Shown piece by piece: positions 15,208 to 23,550 of a stretch of 64,000 nt of DNA. The stretch lies in assembly GCA_903843965.1 (NCBI GenBank), contig CAIMRY010000023.1, forward strand, positions 1 to 64,000, read 5' to 3'. The first letter of the stretch is position 1; each line of letters starts with the position of its first letter. The notes beneath the pieces are model-generated. The model did no database searches and had not been told where the DNA came from. It saw only the letters and a program-made list of their open reading frames with translations. A program made the position numbers and the translations under genes. Source of the DNA: an uncultured delta proteobacterium. GTDB lineage: Bacteria > Desulfobacterota > Desulfovibrionia > Desulfovibrionales > Desulfovibrionaceae.

Positions 15208-16710
15208 TTAGCCCAGCAGGCTCAGGGCCGCGCCTGCCGCGCCGCTGGCCAGCACCAGGATGTGCACCCCGGTGTTCCAGCGCCACAGGGCCAGCCCGCA
15301 GGCCAGGGCCACGGCCAGGGCAAAGGCGTCGAGGCCGCCCCAGTTGGCGGCCCACAGCCCGCCCAAAAGCCCGCCGCCCGGGACCCTCGGCCAGAAGGTG
15401 GCCGTGGCGAAGACCACGCCGAGCTTCAGGATAACCCCCACCACAGCGGCGGTGATGCCCGTGAGCATGGCCTGGAGCCGGGGGTTGGCGGTCAGGGCCT
15501 CCAGAAACGGCGCGCCCGCGAACACCAGCAGGAAGCTGGGCAGAAACATGCCGAAGGTGGTCAGGAGCCCGCCCAGAATGCCCGCCGACAGCGGGGTCAG
15601 CACGCCCGGATGGTTCCAGGCCGTGAGAAAGCCCACGTACTGCGTGACCATGATCAGCGGGCCGGGCGTGGTCTCGGCCAGGCCCAGGCCCTGCACCAGC
15701 TGCTCCTGCCCCACCCAGCCCAGGCGCAGGGCCATGTCCGAGACGTAGGACAGCACCGCGTAGGCCCCGCCAAAGGTCACGAAGCTGGCCCTGGTGTAGA
15801 AGCTCAGGATCTTCGGCAAGAGCGACCCCGGCCCGGAGAAGAGAAACACCGGCAGGGCCACGGCCAGCCACAGGCCAAGGCCCACCCCGGCCACGCGGGC
15901 AACGTGGTGCAAGGGGCGCAGGGGGCGCAGGGGGCGGGGTTTTGGCGCGGGCGCGCCGCTCGGAGTCAGCTCGCCCGGCGGCGCATTGTCCGGGGTTTCA
16001 TCTTCGGGCGTCTCATCGTCGGGCGTCTCATCGTCGGGCTCGCACACGCCTTGCGGGCAGAATATCTCCGGCCGGACAAAGCCCAGCCACAGGCCCATGA
16101 GCCCAGCGGCCACCACGATTCCGGGGAACTTCAGCTTCAGCGCATAGCCCATGAGGAAGCTGGCGGCGGCAAAGCCAAGGAGCACCGGATGCGTGAGGTT
16201 TTTTTTGCCGATGCGCCACACGGCCTGGGCCACGATGGCCACCACGGCCCCGGCCACGCCCCGGAACAGGCCCTGGACCAGCGGCGCGCCGCCGTGGGCC
16301 GCAGCCAGCCAGGACAGCAGGAGCATCAGCCCCACCGAGGGCAGCAGGAAGAACAGCCCGGCCACCAGGCCGCCGCCATAGCCGAACAGCCGCCAGCCCA
16401 GGTACACGGCCAGCTGCTGCGCCTCTGGTCCGGGCAAAAGCATGCACAGGCCCAGGGCGCGCTGGAAGATCTTTTCCGGCACCCAGCGCCGCTCGTCCAC
16501 CAGGTCCTTGTGCAGCATGGCGATCTGGCCCGCTGGCCCGCCAAAGTTGATGAAGCCCAGGCGCAGCCAGTAGCGGAAGAACTCGCGGAAGGCCGGGCCG
16601 GATGTCGGTTCGGGCGCCGGGCCGGGCGTTGAACTGGCGGCCGGGCCGGATATCGGGCCCGATGTCGAACTGACGGTCGGGCCGGAAGCGGGAGTGCTCG
16701 GTGCGTCCAT
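15208..16710 (-). CDS. chrA: Chromate transporter (long-chain CHR family)
   Basis: A 500-aa bidomain CHR protein. The N-terminal CHR domain (about 40-230) shows the family signatures LGFINFGGPAGQIAML and LLPGPEAQQLA; the C-terminal domain (about 285-500) repeats them as SFVTFGGAYAVLSYV and TPGPLIMVTQYVG. About ten to twelve hydrophobic helices are present. It is predicted to expel chromate or a related oxyanion, possibly sulfate. Two low-complexity stretches are odd: an N-terminal run of S/G/P repeats (residues 8-38) and a linker DDETPDDETPEDETPD (about 234-249) encoded by a 15-nt tandem repeat at about 15999-16035. The rhodanese gene upstream is on the same strand. Confidence 0.92.
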   Translation of the reverse strand: MDAPSTPASGPTVSSTSGPISGPAASSTPGPAPEPTSGPAFREFFRYWLRLGFINFGGPAGQIAMLHKDLVDERRWVPEKIFQRALGLCMLLPGPEAQQLAVYLGWRLFGYGGGLVAGLFFLLPSVGLMLLLSWLAAAHGGAPLVQGLFRGVAGAVVAIVAQAVWRIGKKNLTHPVLLGFAAASFLMGYALKLKFPGIVVAAGLMGLWLGFVRPEIFCPQGVCEPDDETPDDETPEDETPDNAPPGELTPSGAPAPKPRPLRPLRPLHHVARVAGVGLGLWLAVALPVFLFSGPGSLLPKILSFYTRASFVTFGGAYAVLSYVSDMALRLGWVGQEQLVQGLGLAETTPGPLIMVTQYVGFLTAWNHPGVLTPLSAGILGGLLTTFGMFLPSFLLVFAGAPFLEALTANPRLQAMLTGITAAVVGVILKLGVVFATATFWPRVPGGGLLGGLWAANWGGLDAFALAVALACGLALWRWNTGVHILVLASGAAGAALSLLG

Positions 16711-16810
16711 GGGCTCCCCGTGCGTTGTCTCAGGTTGGGTGTGCTCGCACCCGGACCGATTGCGTTCACTCAGACCGACCGCGTTCGACCGGGAGTGCCG
16801 GTGGCCGCCC

Positions 16811-17125
16811 TCAGCCCTTGGACTGCGTGCCCTGCCAGGCCGCCAGCCCGCCCTCCAGGAAGCGCGCCTTGACCCCGCGCGACGCCAGGTCCGCCTGCAC
16901 GCCCTGGCTCACCGAGCCGCCGCGCACGCAGTAGACCACCACCTCGGCCCCGGCCGGAAGCCCGCCCGCCCAGTCCTCCAGCAGCGCCGGGGCGCGCCAG
17001 TCCGCGCCGGGAACGCCTTCCGGGCTGCGCTCATAGTCTTCCACCCGGCGCACGTCGACCACCAGGGGCGGTGTGGCCGAGGCCAGCTCGCGGCGCAGTT
17101 CGTCAGGGGTCAGGGCATTTTTCAT
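16811..17125 (-). CDS. Cytosolic single-domain rhodanese
   Basis: A 104-aa rhodanese starting at ATG 17125, chosen because GAGGAG lies 7 nt upstream; a longer frame from 17188 has no such signal. The active-site loop is CVRGGSVSQG with the catalytic cysteine in VVVYCVRGG (near residue 66), and the conserved VVDVRRVEDYERSPEG segment is present. There is no signal peptide. It transfers sulfane sulfur, for example from thiosulfate or persulfides. It lies 100 nt upstream of the chromate transporter on the same strand and may be co-transcribed; a rhodanese beside a CHR transporter is a recurring association, functionally unexplained. Confidence 0.9.
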   Translation of the reverse strand: MKNALTPDELRRELASATPPLVVDVRRVEDYERSPEGVPGADWRAPALLEDWAGGLPAGAEVVVYCVRGGSVSQGVQADLASRGVKARFLEGGLAAWQGTQSKG

Positions 17126-17360
17126 GGGCTCGCTCCTCTGCGCCGGGCGCAGGGTCAGGTGTTCCAGCGGCGCGCGCGCCCCGGCCAAGTCAGCAGAGTC
17201 TCTTTACGCGCCATTACGGATAGCTATAGCACAACCCACAACGCCAAGGCCAGCCGGAAATCCCGCCCGGTCAGGAGCCCTGTCCGGGCAGGCTCGCGCC
17301 CGGCCACCGGGCAGGACCGTCAGCCAGGCCGAACGTCAGAAAGTCAGCCAGGCCGTCCGC

Positions 17361-17413
17361 CGGACAATGCACCAGACAATGCGCCGGACAATGCGCCGGA
17401 CAATGCGCCGGAC
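17361..17413. repeat. 12-bp tandem repeat, four copies plus part of a fifth
   Basis: The unit CGGACAATGCGC repeats from 17361 with two early variants (ending AC, starting CAG) and then exact copies to 17408, followed by CGGAC. It lies in apparently non-coding DNA. No palindromy or spacer structure suggests CRISPR. Confidence 0.8.
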
Positions 17414-17991
17414 GGTCAGCCGGATCGTGGCAGTATCGGTTTCCGGGACAGCGCAGACAGCGGGGAGCTGGCGGCGGCGCGCATGCGCCAACCCCTGGAG
17501 TTGCGCCTGTGTGCGCCTGCACGCGCCTGTGCACGGCTGGGAAATCCCTGCCCACAGCGCGGCCCCAGGCCCGCAGTCTCCGGCGCTGTGCGCGGAAGCA
17601 GCGCCAAGGGCGGCGACTTGCGGGCCAGGACGCGGCTGAACCGGGCCGGGGCAGAGGGAAACGCCCTCGGCAGTCAAGCCTGCCAAGGAGGAGGGAGGAT
17701 GCGGGCCAGCCTCGCCGTTGAAGCCCCGGCCGTAACCGCGCGCCAGGCTGGTGCGTCTGCATATGATGCCCCTGATGGATACGCCAGGCCTGCAACACAC
17801 GACAATTCAAAGAGCGCCGCCGCCGGGCTGTCGCCAGACTGTCGTCAGGTCGGCGCACGCGCCCACGCAACGCAACTTCCTGCACAAACACGTGCAGACA
17901 TCTGCACACAATCGCCCACAATACCTGGAATATGCTCTATTTTTGGGGTTTGATCTTGGCACGCTTTTCGCTATGTCGCCTGCTGTGCAGC

Positions 17992-18020
17992 TTGACGAAA
18001 CAACTACAGGGGCCTACTGT
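17992..18020 (+). promoter_or_regulatory. Promoter of the marR-macAB operon, probably leaderless
   Basis: TTGACG (17992-17997) and TACTGT (18015-18020) are separated by exactly 17 nt. Transcription would begin about 7 nt later, that is at or next to the A of the marR ATG (18027). No Shine-Dalgarno sequence lies before that ATG. The start region also contains the palindrome GCATATGC (18023-18030), a possible autoregulatory site. Confidence 0.5.
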
Positions 18021-18026
18021 TAGCAT

Positions 18027-18593
18027 ATGCAATATTCTACATCTGAAACAATCCCTGCGCCAAACATCCATAGCTGCGCCGAGACCCTGCTGGCCGTGGC
18101 TCCCGCGCTGATGCAGTTCCTGCGGCTGGGCATGCGCGGTCGGCGCAGGCCGGAAGTCTCGGTGCCGCAGTTCCGCGTGCTCGTGCATGCCTGCATGCGC
18201 CCCGGCGCAACCCTGCGCCAGCTGGCCGAGCCCCTGGGCGTGTCCACGGCCACGGCCTCGCGCATGGTGGAGACCCTCGTGCTGCGCGGCCTGCTTGCGC
18301 GCAGGCCCGGCGAGACCGACCGCAGACAGGTGGCCATCGCCTTGACTCCCGCCGGCCAGCAGGTGCTGGACATGGCCCACGTCCATATGCGCGCCCTGTT
18401 CGAGTCGCGGCTGACCGGGCTGGACGCGCCGGCCCTGGCCACCCTGGCCGCCGCCCTGGACCTGCTGCACACCGTCTTCGACATTGAGCGCAGGCCCTGG
18501 CCCGCGCCGGTTGCCGCCTCTGGACACGCCCTCCCTGAATACTCCCTCCCTGAAAACGACCCCCCCGCACACGATCATGAGGAGCGCAGCTGA
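18027..18593 (+). CDS. MarR-family transcriptional regulator
   Basis: A 188-aa winged-helix regulator, first gene of a four-gene efflux operon. The MarR domain spans about residues 18-145: TLRQLAEPLGVSTATASRMV is the recognition helix region and RRPGETDRRQVAIALTPAG the wing. It probably represses its own operon and is relieved by an effector exported by the pump; that is a family-based inference. The start at ATG 18027 lacks a ribosome-binding site and coincides with the predicted transcription start, suggesting leaderless translation. The C-terminal 35 residues are Pro-rich and unlike usual MarR proteins. Its stop overlaps the next start (TGATG at 18591-18595). Confidence 0.9.
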   Translation: MQYSTSETIPAPNIHSCAETLLAVAPALMQFLRLGMRGRRRPEVSVPQFRVLVHACMRPGATLRQLAEPLGVSTATASRMVETLVLRGLLARRPGETDRRQVAIALTPAGQQVLDMAHVHMRALFESRLTGLDAPALATLAAALDLLHTVFDIERRPWPAPVAASGHALPEYSLPENDPPAHDHEERS

Positions 18594-19801
18594 TGCCCAC
18601 CTTCGCCAGCACAAAACCCTTCAAGTTCGCCGTGAGCGCGGCCCTGCTGCTGGCCCTGGCGGGCGGGGCGTACCATTTCCTGCGGGGCGGCAAGCAGACC
18701 GCGACGTACCGCACGGCCAGCCCCACGCGCGGGGAGATCACCTCCACGGTCACCTCCTCGGGCACCATCAACCCCGTGGTCAGCGTCAGCGTGGGCACGG
18801 CCGTGTCCGGCACGATCAAGGAGCTGTACGTGGACTACAACTCCGTGGTGAAGAAGGGCCAGGTCATCGCCCAAATCGACCCGGCCACGTACAGCGCGCA
18901 GGTGGAGCAGAGCCAGGGCAACTATTTGGCCGCGCAGGCCAATGTGGACAAGGCCAAGGTGACCCTGGCCGACACCACGCGCACCCTGGCCCGCTACAAG
19001 GCCCTGGTGAAGGACGGCTCCGTGTCCCAGAGCGACTACGACACCTCCGCCACGGCCGCCGCCTCGGCGCGGGCTGCCCTGGCCTCGGCCCAGGGCGGCG
19101 TGGCCCAGGCCCGCGGCTCGTACGCCCAGGCCAAGACCAACCTCGAATACGCCACCATCCGCTCCCCGGTGGACGGCATCGTCATCTCCCGCGCCGTGGA
19201 CGTGGGTCAGACCGTGGCCGCCAGCTTCACCACGCCCACCCTGTTCACCATCGCCCAGGACCTGACCAAGATGCAGATCCTGGCCACGGTGGACGAGTCG
19301 GACATCGGCAAGGTGCACGAGGGCGGCAACGCCACCTTCACCGTGGACGCCTACCCCGAGGCCCGCTTCTCCGGGCTCATCACCCAGGTGCGCAACGCGG
19401 CCACCACCGTGTCCAACGTGGTCACCTACAGCGTGGTGGTGGGCGTGGACAACGCCGACCTGCGCCTGAAGCCCGGCATGACCGCCAACGTGACCTTCAT
19501 CACCGCCAACAAGGCCGACGCGCTGAAGATACCCACCGCCGCCCTGCGCTTTCGGCCCAAGAACGCCACGGCCGAGGCCGCCCAGAAGCTCAATCCCGGC
19601 GAGAAGCGCCTGTACGTGCTGAAGAACGGCAAGCCCGCGCCTGTGGCCGTCAGCGTGGGCGTCGGCAACGACAAGGAGACCGAGATCACCGGCGGCCTGG
19701 CCCCGGACGAGCTTGTGGTGCTGGAGGCCCAGAACGAGGCAGCGGCCAAGACGGCGACCAAGAACCCCCTGGGGACGGGCGGCGGCATGGGACCCAGGTA
19801 G
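18593..19801 (+). CDS. macA: Periplasmic adaptor subunit of a MacAB-type efflux pump
   Basis: A 402-aa membrane-fusion protein (HlyD/RND-MFP family). An N-terminal membrane anchor (about 8-26) is followed by a beta-barrel/lipoyl segment (GTAVSGTIKELYVDYNSVVKKG), a coiled-coil hairpin (about 100-180), the second half-lipoyl (IRSPVDGIVISRAVDVGQTV) and a C-terminal membrane-proximal domain. It links the inner-membrane ABC permease to an outer-membrane TolC-type channel, which is not encoded here. It overlaps marR by one base and is followed 3 nt later by the ATPase gene. The substrate (macrolide, lipid, peptide or siderophore) cannot be deduced. Confidence 0.93.
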   Translation: MPTFASTKPFKFAVSAALLLALAGGAYHFLRGGKQTATYRTASPTRGEITSTVTSSGTINPVVSVSVGTAVSGTIKELYVDYNSVVKKGQVIAQIDPATYSAQVEQSQGNYLAAQANVDKAKVTLADTTRTLARYKALVKDGSVSQSDYDTSATAAASARAALASAQGGVAQARGSYAQAKTNLEYATIRSPVDGIVISRAVDVGQTVAASFTTPTLFTIAQDLTKMQILATVDESDIGKVHEGGNATFTVDAYPEARFSGLITQVRNAATTVSNVVTYSVVVGVDNADLRLKPGMTANVTFITANKADALKIPTAALRFRPKNATAEAAQKLNPGEKRLYVLKNGKPAPVAVSVGVGNDKETEITGGLAPDELVVLEAQNEAAAKTATKNPLGTGGGMGPR

Positions 19802-19804
19802 GCC

Positions 19805-20617
<813 letters not shown>

Positions 20618-20620
20618 GCC

Positions 20621-21847
20621 ATGGACCTCCTGCTTCCCCTCACCATCGCCGCGCGCGCCCTGCGCGTGAACCTCATGCGCTCGTTCCTCACCATGCTGGG
20701 CATCATGATCGGCATCGGCGCGGTCATCGTCATGGTCGCCGTGGGCAGCGGCGCCACCAAGATGGTCGCCGACCAGATCGCCACCATGGGCTCCAACCTC
20801 ATCCTCATCCTGCCCGGCAGCACCACCAGCGGCGGCATCCGCGCGGGCGGCGGCTCCGCGCCCACCCTGACCTACGACGACGTGAAGGCCGTGCGCGCCG
20901 AATGCCCGGCCGTGGCCCTGGCCGCCCCGGAGCAGCGCGGCACGGCCCAACTGGTGGCGGGCAACATGAACTGGTCCACGGGCATCAGCGGCACCACGCC
21001 GGAGCTGCTGCTCATCCGCGACTGGAAGATCGCCTCCGGCCGGGAGATGACCACCGGCGAGGTGGACACCGGGCAGAAGGTCTGCATCCTGGGCGCCACC
21101 GTGGCCGAGAACCTCTTCGGCGGCGAGGACCCGGTGGGCAAGCAGGTGCGCATCAAGGGCGTGCCCTTCCAGGTCATCGGGCTTTTGGTGTCCAAGGGCC
21201 GCAGCGCCCAGGGCTCGGACCAGGACGACATCGTCTTCCTGCCCATCACCACGGCCCAGCACAAGATTCTGGGCAACCCCTTTCCGGGCATGGTGGGTCC
21301 GGTGCTGGTGCAGGCCAAGAGCGAGGCCCTGCTGCCCCAGGCCGAGGCCGAGATCACCTCCCTGCTGGACCAGCGCCACCACGTGAGCCCCACCAAGGAG
21401 CGCGACTTCACCGTGCGCAACCTCTCGGAGATTCTGGCCGTGTCGCAGCAGTCCACCCAGATCATGAGCCTGCTCCTGGGCGCGGTGGCCTCCATCTCGC
21501 TCATCGTCGGCGGCATCGGCATCATGAACATCATGCTCGTCAGCGTCACCGAGCGCACGCGCGAGATCGGCATCCGCATGGCCATCGGCGCGGGCGAGTC
21601 GGACATCCTGCTCCAGTTCCTGGCCGAGGCCGTGCTGCTGACCCTGCTGGGCGGCATCATCGGCATCCTGCTGGGCGTGGCGGCGGCCTACGCCATCTCC
21701 ACGCTGGTGGGCTGGCCCACGCTCATCTCCACCAGCGCCATCGGGCTGGCCGTGGCCTTTTCCAGCGCCATCGGCATCTTCTTCGGCTTCTACCCGGCGC
21801 GCAAGGCCGCGCGCCTGAACCCCATCGACGCCCTGCGCTACGAGTAG
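20621..21847 (+). CDS. ABC transporter permease of the MacAB-type pump
   Basis: A 408-aa type VII ABC permease (MacB_PCD plus FtsX domains). TM1 lies near residues 20-43 (MLGIMIGIGAVIVMVAVGSG), a large periplasmic domain fills about 45-275, and three C-terminal helices follow (about 283-307, 333-360, 372-393). The family motif MLVSVTERTREIGIRMAIGA near 310-330 couples to the ATPase, and PARKAARLNPIDALRYE is the typical C-terminus. Such permeases drive periplasmic mechanotransmission rather than transmembrane transport. It is the last gene of marR-macA-ATPase-permease, with a hairpin 9 nt after its stop. Confidence 0.94.
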   Translation: MDLLLPLTIAARALRVNLMRSFLTMLGIMIGIGAVIVMVAVGSGATKMVADQIATMGSNLILILPGSTTSGGIRAGGGSAPTLTYDDVKAVRAECPAVALAAPEQRGTAQLVAGNMNWSTGISGTTPELLLIRDWKIASGREMTTGEVDTGQKVCILGATVAENLFGGEDPVGKQVRIKGVPFQVIGLLVSKGRSAQGSDQDDIVFLPITTAQHKILGNPFPGMVGPVLVQAKSEALLPQAEAEITSLLDQRHHVSPTKERDFTVRNLSEILAVSQQSTQIMSLLLGAVASISLIVGGIGIMNIMLVSVTERTREIGIRMAIGAGESDILLQFLAEAVLLTLLGGIIGILLGVAAAYAISTLVGWPTLISTSAIGLAVAFSSAIGIFFGFYPARKAARLNPIDALRYE

Positions 21848-21856
21848 GCGAACAAA

Positions 21857-21876
21857 AAGGCGGGCTGCCCCGCCTT
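21857..21876 (+). terminator. Hairpin after the MacAB operon
   Basis: An 8-bp stem (21857-21864 with 21869-21876) with a 4-nt loop begins 10 nt after the permease stop. The following sequence (CAACGCTTCTT) is only moderately T-rich, so termination may be partial. Confidence 0.6.
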
Positions 21877-21963
21877 CAACGCTTCTTGTCGCCGCCCGGC
21901 TGCGTGGCCGATCGCCTCAGGCCGGAAGTTTCAGGCCGACAGCCTCAGGCCGGAAGGCTCACA

Positions 21964-22076
21964 CCGAGTGTCGCGTCCACGAAGAAAATCCATATTTCTG
22001 GCTGGGCAGAAACCGCTTAGAGTCTGCGCTCCCAGGTGGCGTTTATGTCGACGAAAAGCGAGGACGCGACACTCGG
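21964..22076. repeat. 113-bp unit bounded by 15-bp perfect inverted repeats
   Basis: CCGAGTGTCGCGTCC at 21964-21978 is matched by its exact inverse at 22062-22076. The 83 bp between contain no frame. It directly abuts the large palindrome at 22075-22224. It may be a miniature mobile repeat or part of a compound intergenic element between the convergent permease and GAF genes. Confidence 0.65.
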
Positions 22077-22224
22077 GTCTGTTTCCAACTGATGGATTTT
22101 GTTCCCTGGCGAGGAGAGAGCCGATTTTGGGGCCAGGGGGTGTACTCATACAGTACAGCCCTGGACCAAAATCGGCTCGCGACGACGTCCAGGGGGCAAA
22201 AGACGCTTTTAGAAACAGGCCCTA
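22075..22224. repeat. 150-bp imperfect palindrome between convergent genes
   Basis: The left half (GGGTCTGTTTCC... from 22075) pairs imperfectly with the right half (...GAAACAGGCCC to 22222). Perfect sub-stems are 22118-22130 with 22166-22178 (13 bp, GAGCCGATTTTGG) and 22141-22146 with 22152-22157 (TGTACT/AGTACA) around a 5-nt loop. Its right end touches the stop codon of the GAF gene. A single transcript across it would fold into one long hairpin, suiting a bidirectional terminator or a dispersed intergenic repeat. Confidence 0.7.
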
Positions 22225-23424
22225 GTCGTCCTCGTCCTGGGGGCTGCGGGGGTCCAGGTCAAGGACCTCCTCGCCCCGGATGTAGTGCATGATGCGCGGG
22301 TGGTCCACGGCGTCCAGCAGGTTGGCGATGGCCCCCTGCAAGCGCTCGGCCCCGCCCAGGGCGCAGCCGATGAGTTCGACCTCGCGCGGCAGGTCGAGCG
22401 TGGACCGGAGCTGGCGCAGCACGTCCACCGGCCCGGCCAGAATGGCGGCTGCCAGGTCTTCCTTGACCAGCTCCAGGCAGTTCTTGACCACCGAGAGTGC
22501 ATTGTTGCCCACGTGGGCCATGCCGCCGGAGGCCTTGGCCAGGGCGTCGCGGCCCACCTCCAGGCGCGAGCCCACGGTGAGCGAGACGATGCGCGAGCAG
22601 TCGACCAGGAACTGGTGGTCGTAGCCGCTGAAAAAGGCCTCCACGCGGGAGTAGAGCATGATCAGGCCAAAGGGCTTGGTGTCGTGCCCGCGCAGGATGA
22701 AGGCCAGACGCGAGCGGTAGCCCTCCTGATAGGCCACGCAGTCGTACGACTCGCCCCCGCGCTCGGAGCTCATGAGGTTGTTCGAGAGCACGTAGCTCCA
22801 CTTCTTGCTGGCCACGGCCTGCATCACCGGGTGGCCGGGGATGCTCTCCTCCATGGAGCGCACCAGGATGGGCGTGCTTGCGCCGTGCAGGGTGTTGGCC
22901 GCCACGTTGACCCATTCCTCGAACTCGTCGCGCAGGCGGCAGACGAACAGGTCGGCCTCCAGCAGTTCGATGAGCACCTCGGCGCTCTGCTCCAGCACCT
23001 CCTCCGGCGTCTGGAACTCCCCGCCCACGTTGACCAGGGCGTAGGAGATCTCGAACATCAAGGACATCTGCTCGTGCGCGCGGCGCAGCAGCGCGAACTG
23101 CCCCTCCAGCCGGGCCAGCTCGGTCTTGGCCTTGCCCCGCCGCCGCAATCGGGCAGCCACGGGCCGGTCGAGCTTGGCGCGGATGTCGGTGAGCATGGGC
23201 AACAGGTTGCGCCAATCATACACGCGGGCCTGGGCGTCGACGAACTTTGGGGTCTGGCCTGCTGCTTCGAGTCCGGCCTTGACCGAGAGCAGGAGGTCGC
23301 CCAGGGCGCGGCGCACCGGGGCCGGGGCTGCGGCCATGATGGCCATGAGCTCCTGGCGGATGGGCTGGGGCGGCGCGGGGCAGACCCTGGCGGCCTGGAC
23401 TGCGGACTTCTTGCTGCGGGGCAT
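22222..23424 (-). CDS. GAF-domain sensor with a kinase-like helical segment but no ATPase
   Basis: A 400-aa cytosolic protein. Residues about 95-130 form a coiled coil (RRRGKAKTELARLEGQF) leading into a GAF domain at about 130-300. After it comes GGMAHVGNNALSVVKN (about 317-332), which resembles the H-box of HisKA domains (normally AHEINNPL), followed by a helical region. There is no HATPase_c domain and the frame ends in an acidic tail (SPQDEDD). It may be a degenerate histidine kinase, a phosphotransfer-like scaffold or a sensory protein acting by interaction. Gene order gives no partner. It faces the MacAB operon across the palindromic element. Confidence 0.75.
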   Translation of the reverse strand: MPRSKKSAVQAARVCPAPPQPIRQELMAIMAAAPAPVRRALGDLLLSVKAGLEAAGQTPKFVDAQARVYDWRNLLPMLTDIRAKLDRPVAARLRRRGKAKTELARLEGQFALLRRAHEQMSLMFEISYALVNVGGEFQTPEEVLEQSAEVLIELLEADLFVCRLRDEFEEWVNVAANTLHGASTPILVRSMEESIPGHPVMQAVASKKWSYVLSNNLMSSERGGESYDCVAYQEGYRSRLAFILRGHDTKPFGLIMLYSRVEAFFSGYDHQFLVDCSRIVSLTVGSRLEVGRDALAKASGGMAHVGNNALSVVKNCLELVKEDLAAAILAGPVDVLRQLRSTLDLPREVELIGCALGGAERLQGAIANLLDAVDHPRIMHYIRGEEVLDLDPRSPQDEDD

Positions 23425-23550
23425 GGCGGGTGCGTTCCTTGCTCGTAACCCGGCGGCGGGGATCGCCGCGCGAGGGGGTAACTATAACCGCGCCCGGGGT
23501 TTTGGCAAGTATTGTGCGGAAAGGGACAAGGGAGGGAGGGGGGGGCCCCC

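Larger units (their letters stand above)
17126..18026. other. Long divergent intergenic region with repeats
   Basis: Nine hundred base pairs separate the rhodanese (minus) from marR (plus). It includes a 12-bp tandem repeat at 17361-17413 and, at the right end, the marR promoter. Several open frames cross it on both strands, but all are Arg/Pro/Cys-rich, lack ribosome-binding sites and look like GC-composition artefacts. From about 17750 onward the sequence becomes less GC-rich. I see no RNA gene or mobile element in it. Confidence 0.55.

Noticed and set aside
17271-17921. Minus-strand frame of 216 residues in the marR/rhodanese gap
   Set aside because: Its product is Arg/Cys/His/Pro-rich, covers the 12-bp repeat, and has no start signal or recognisable domain.
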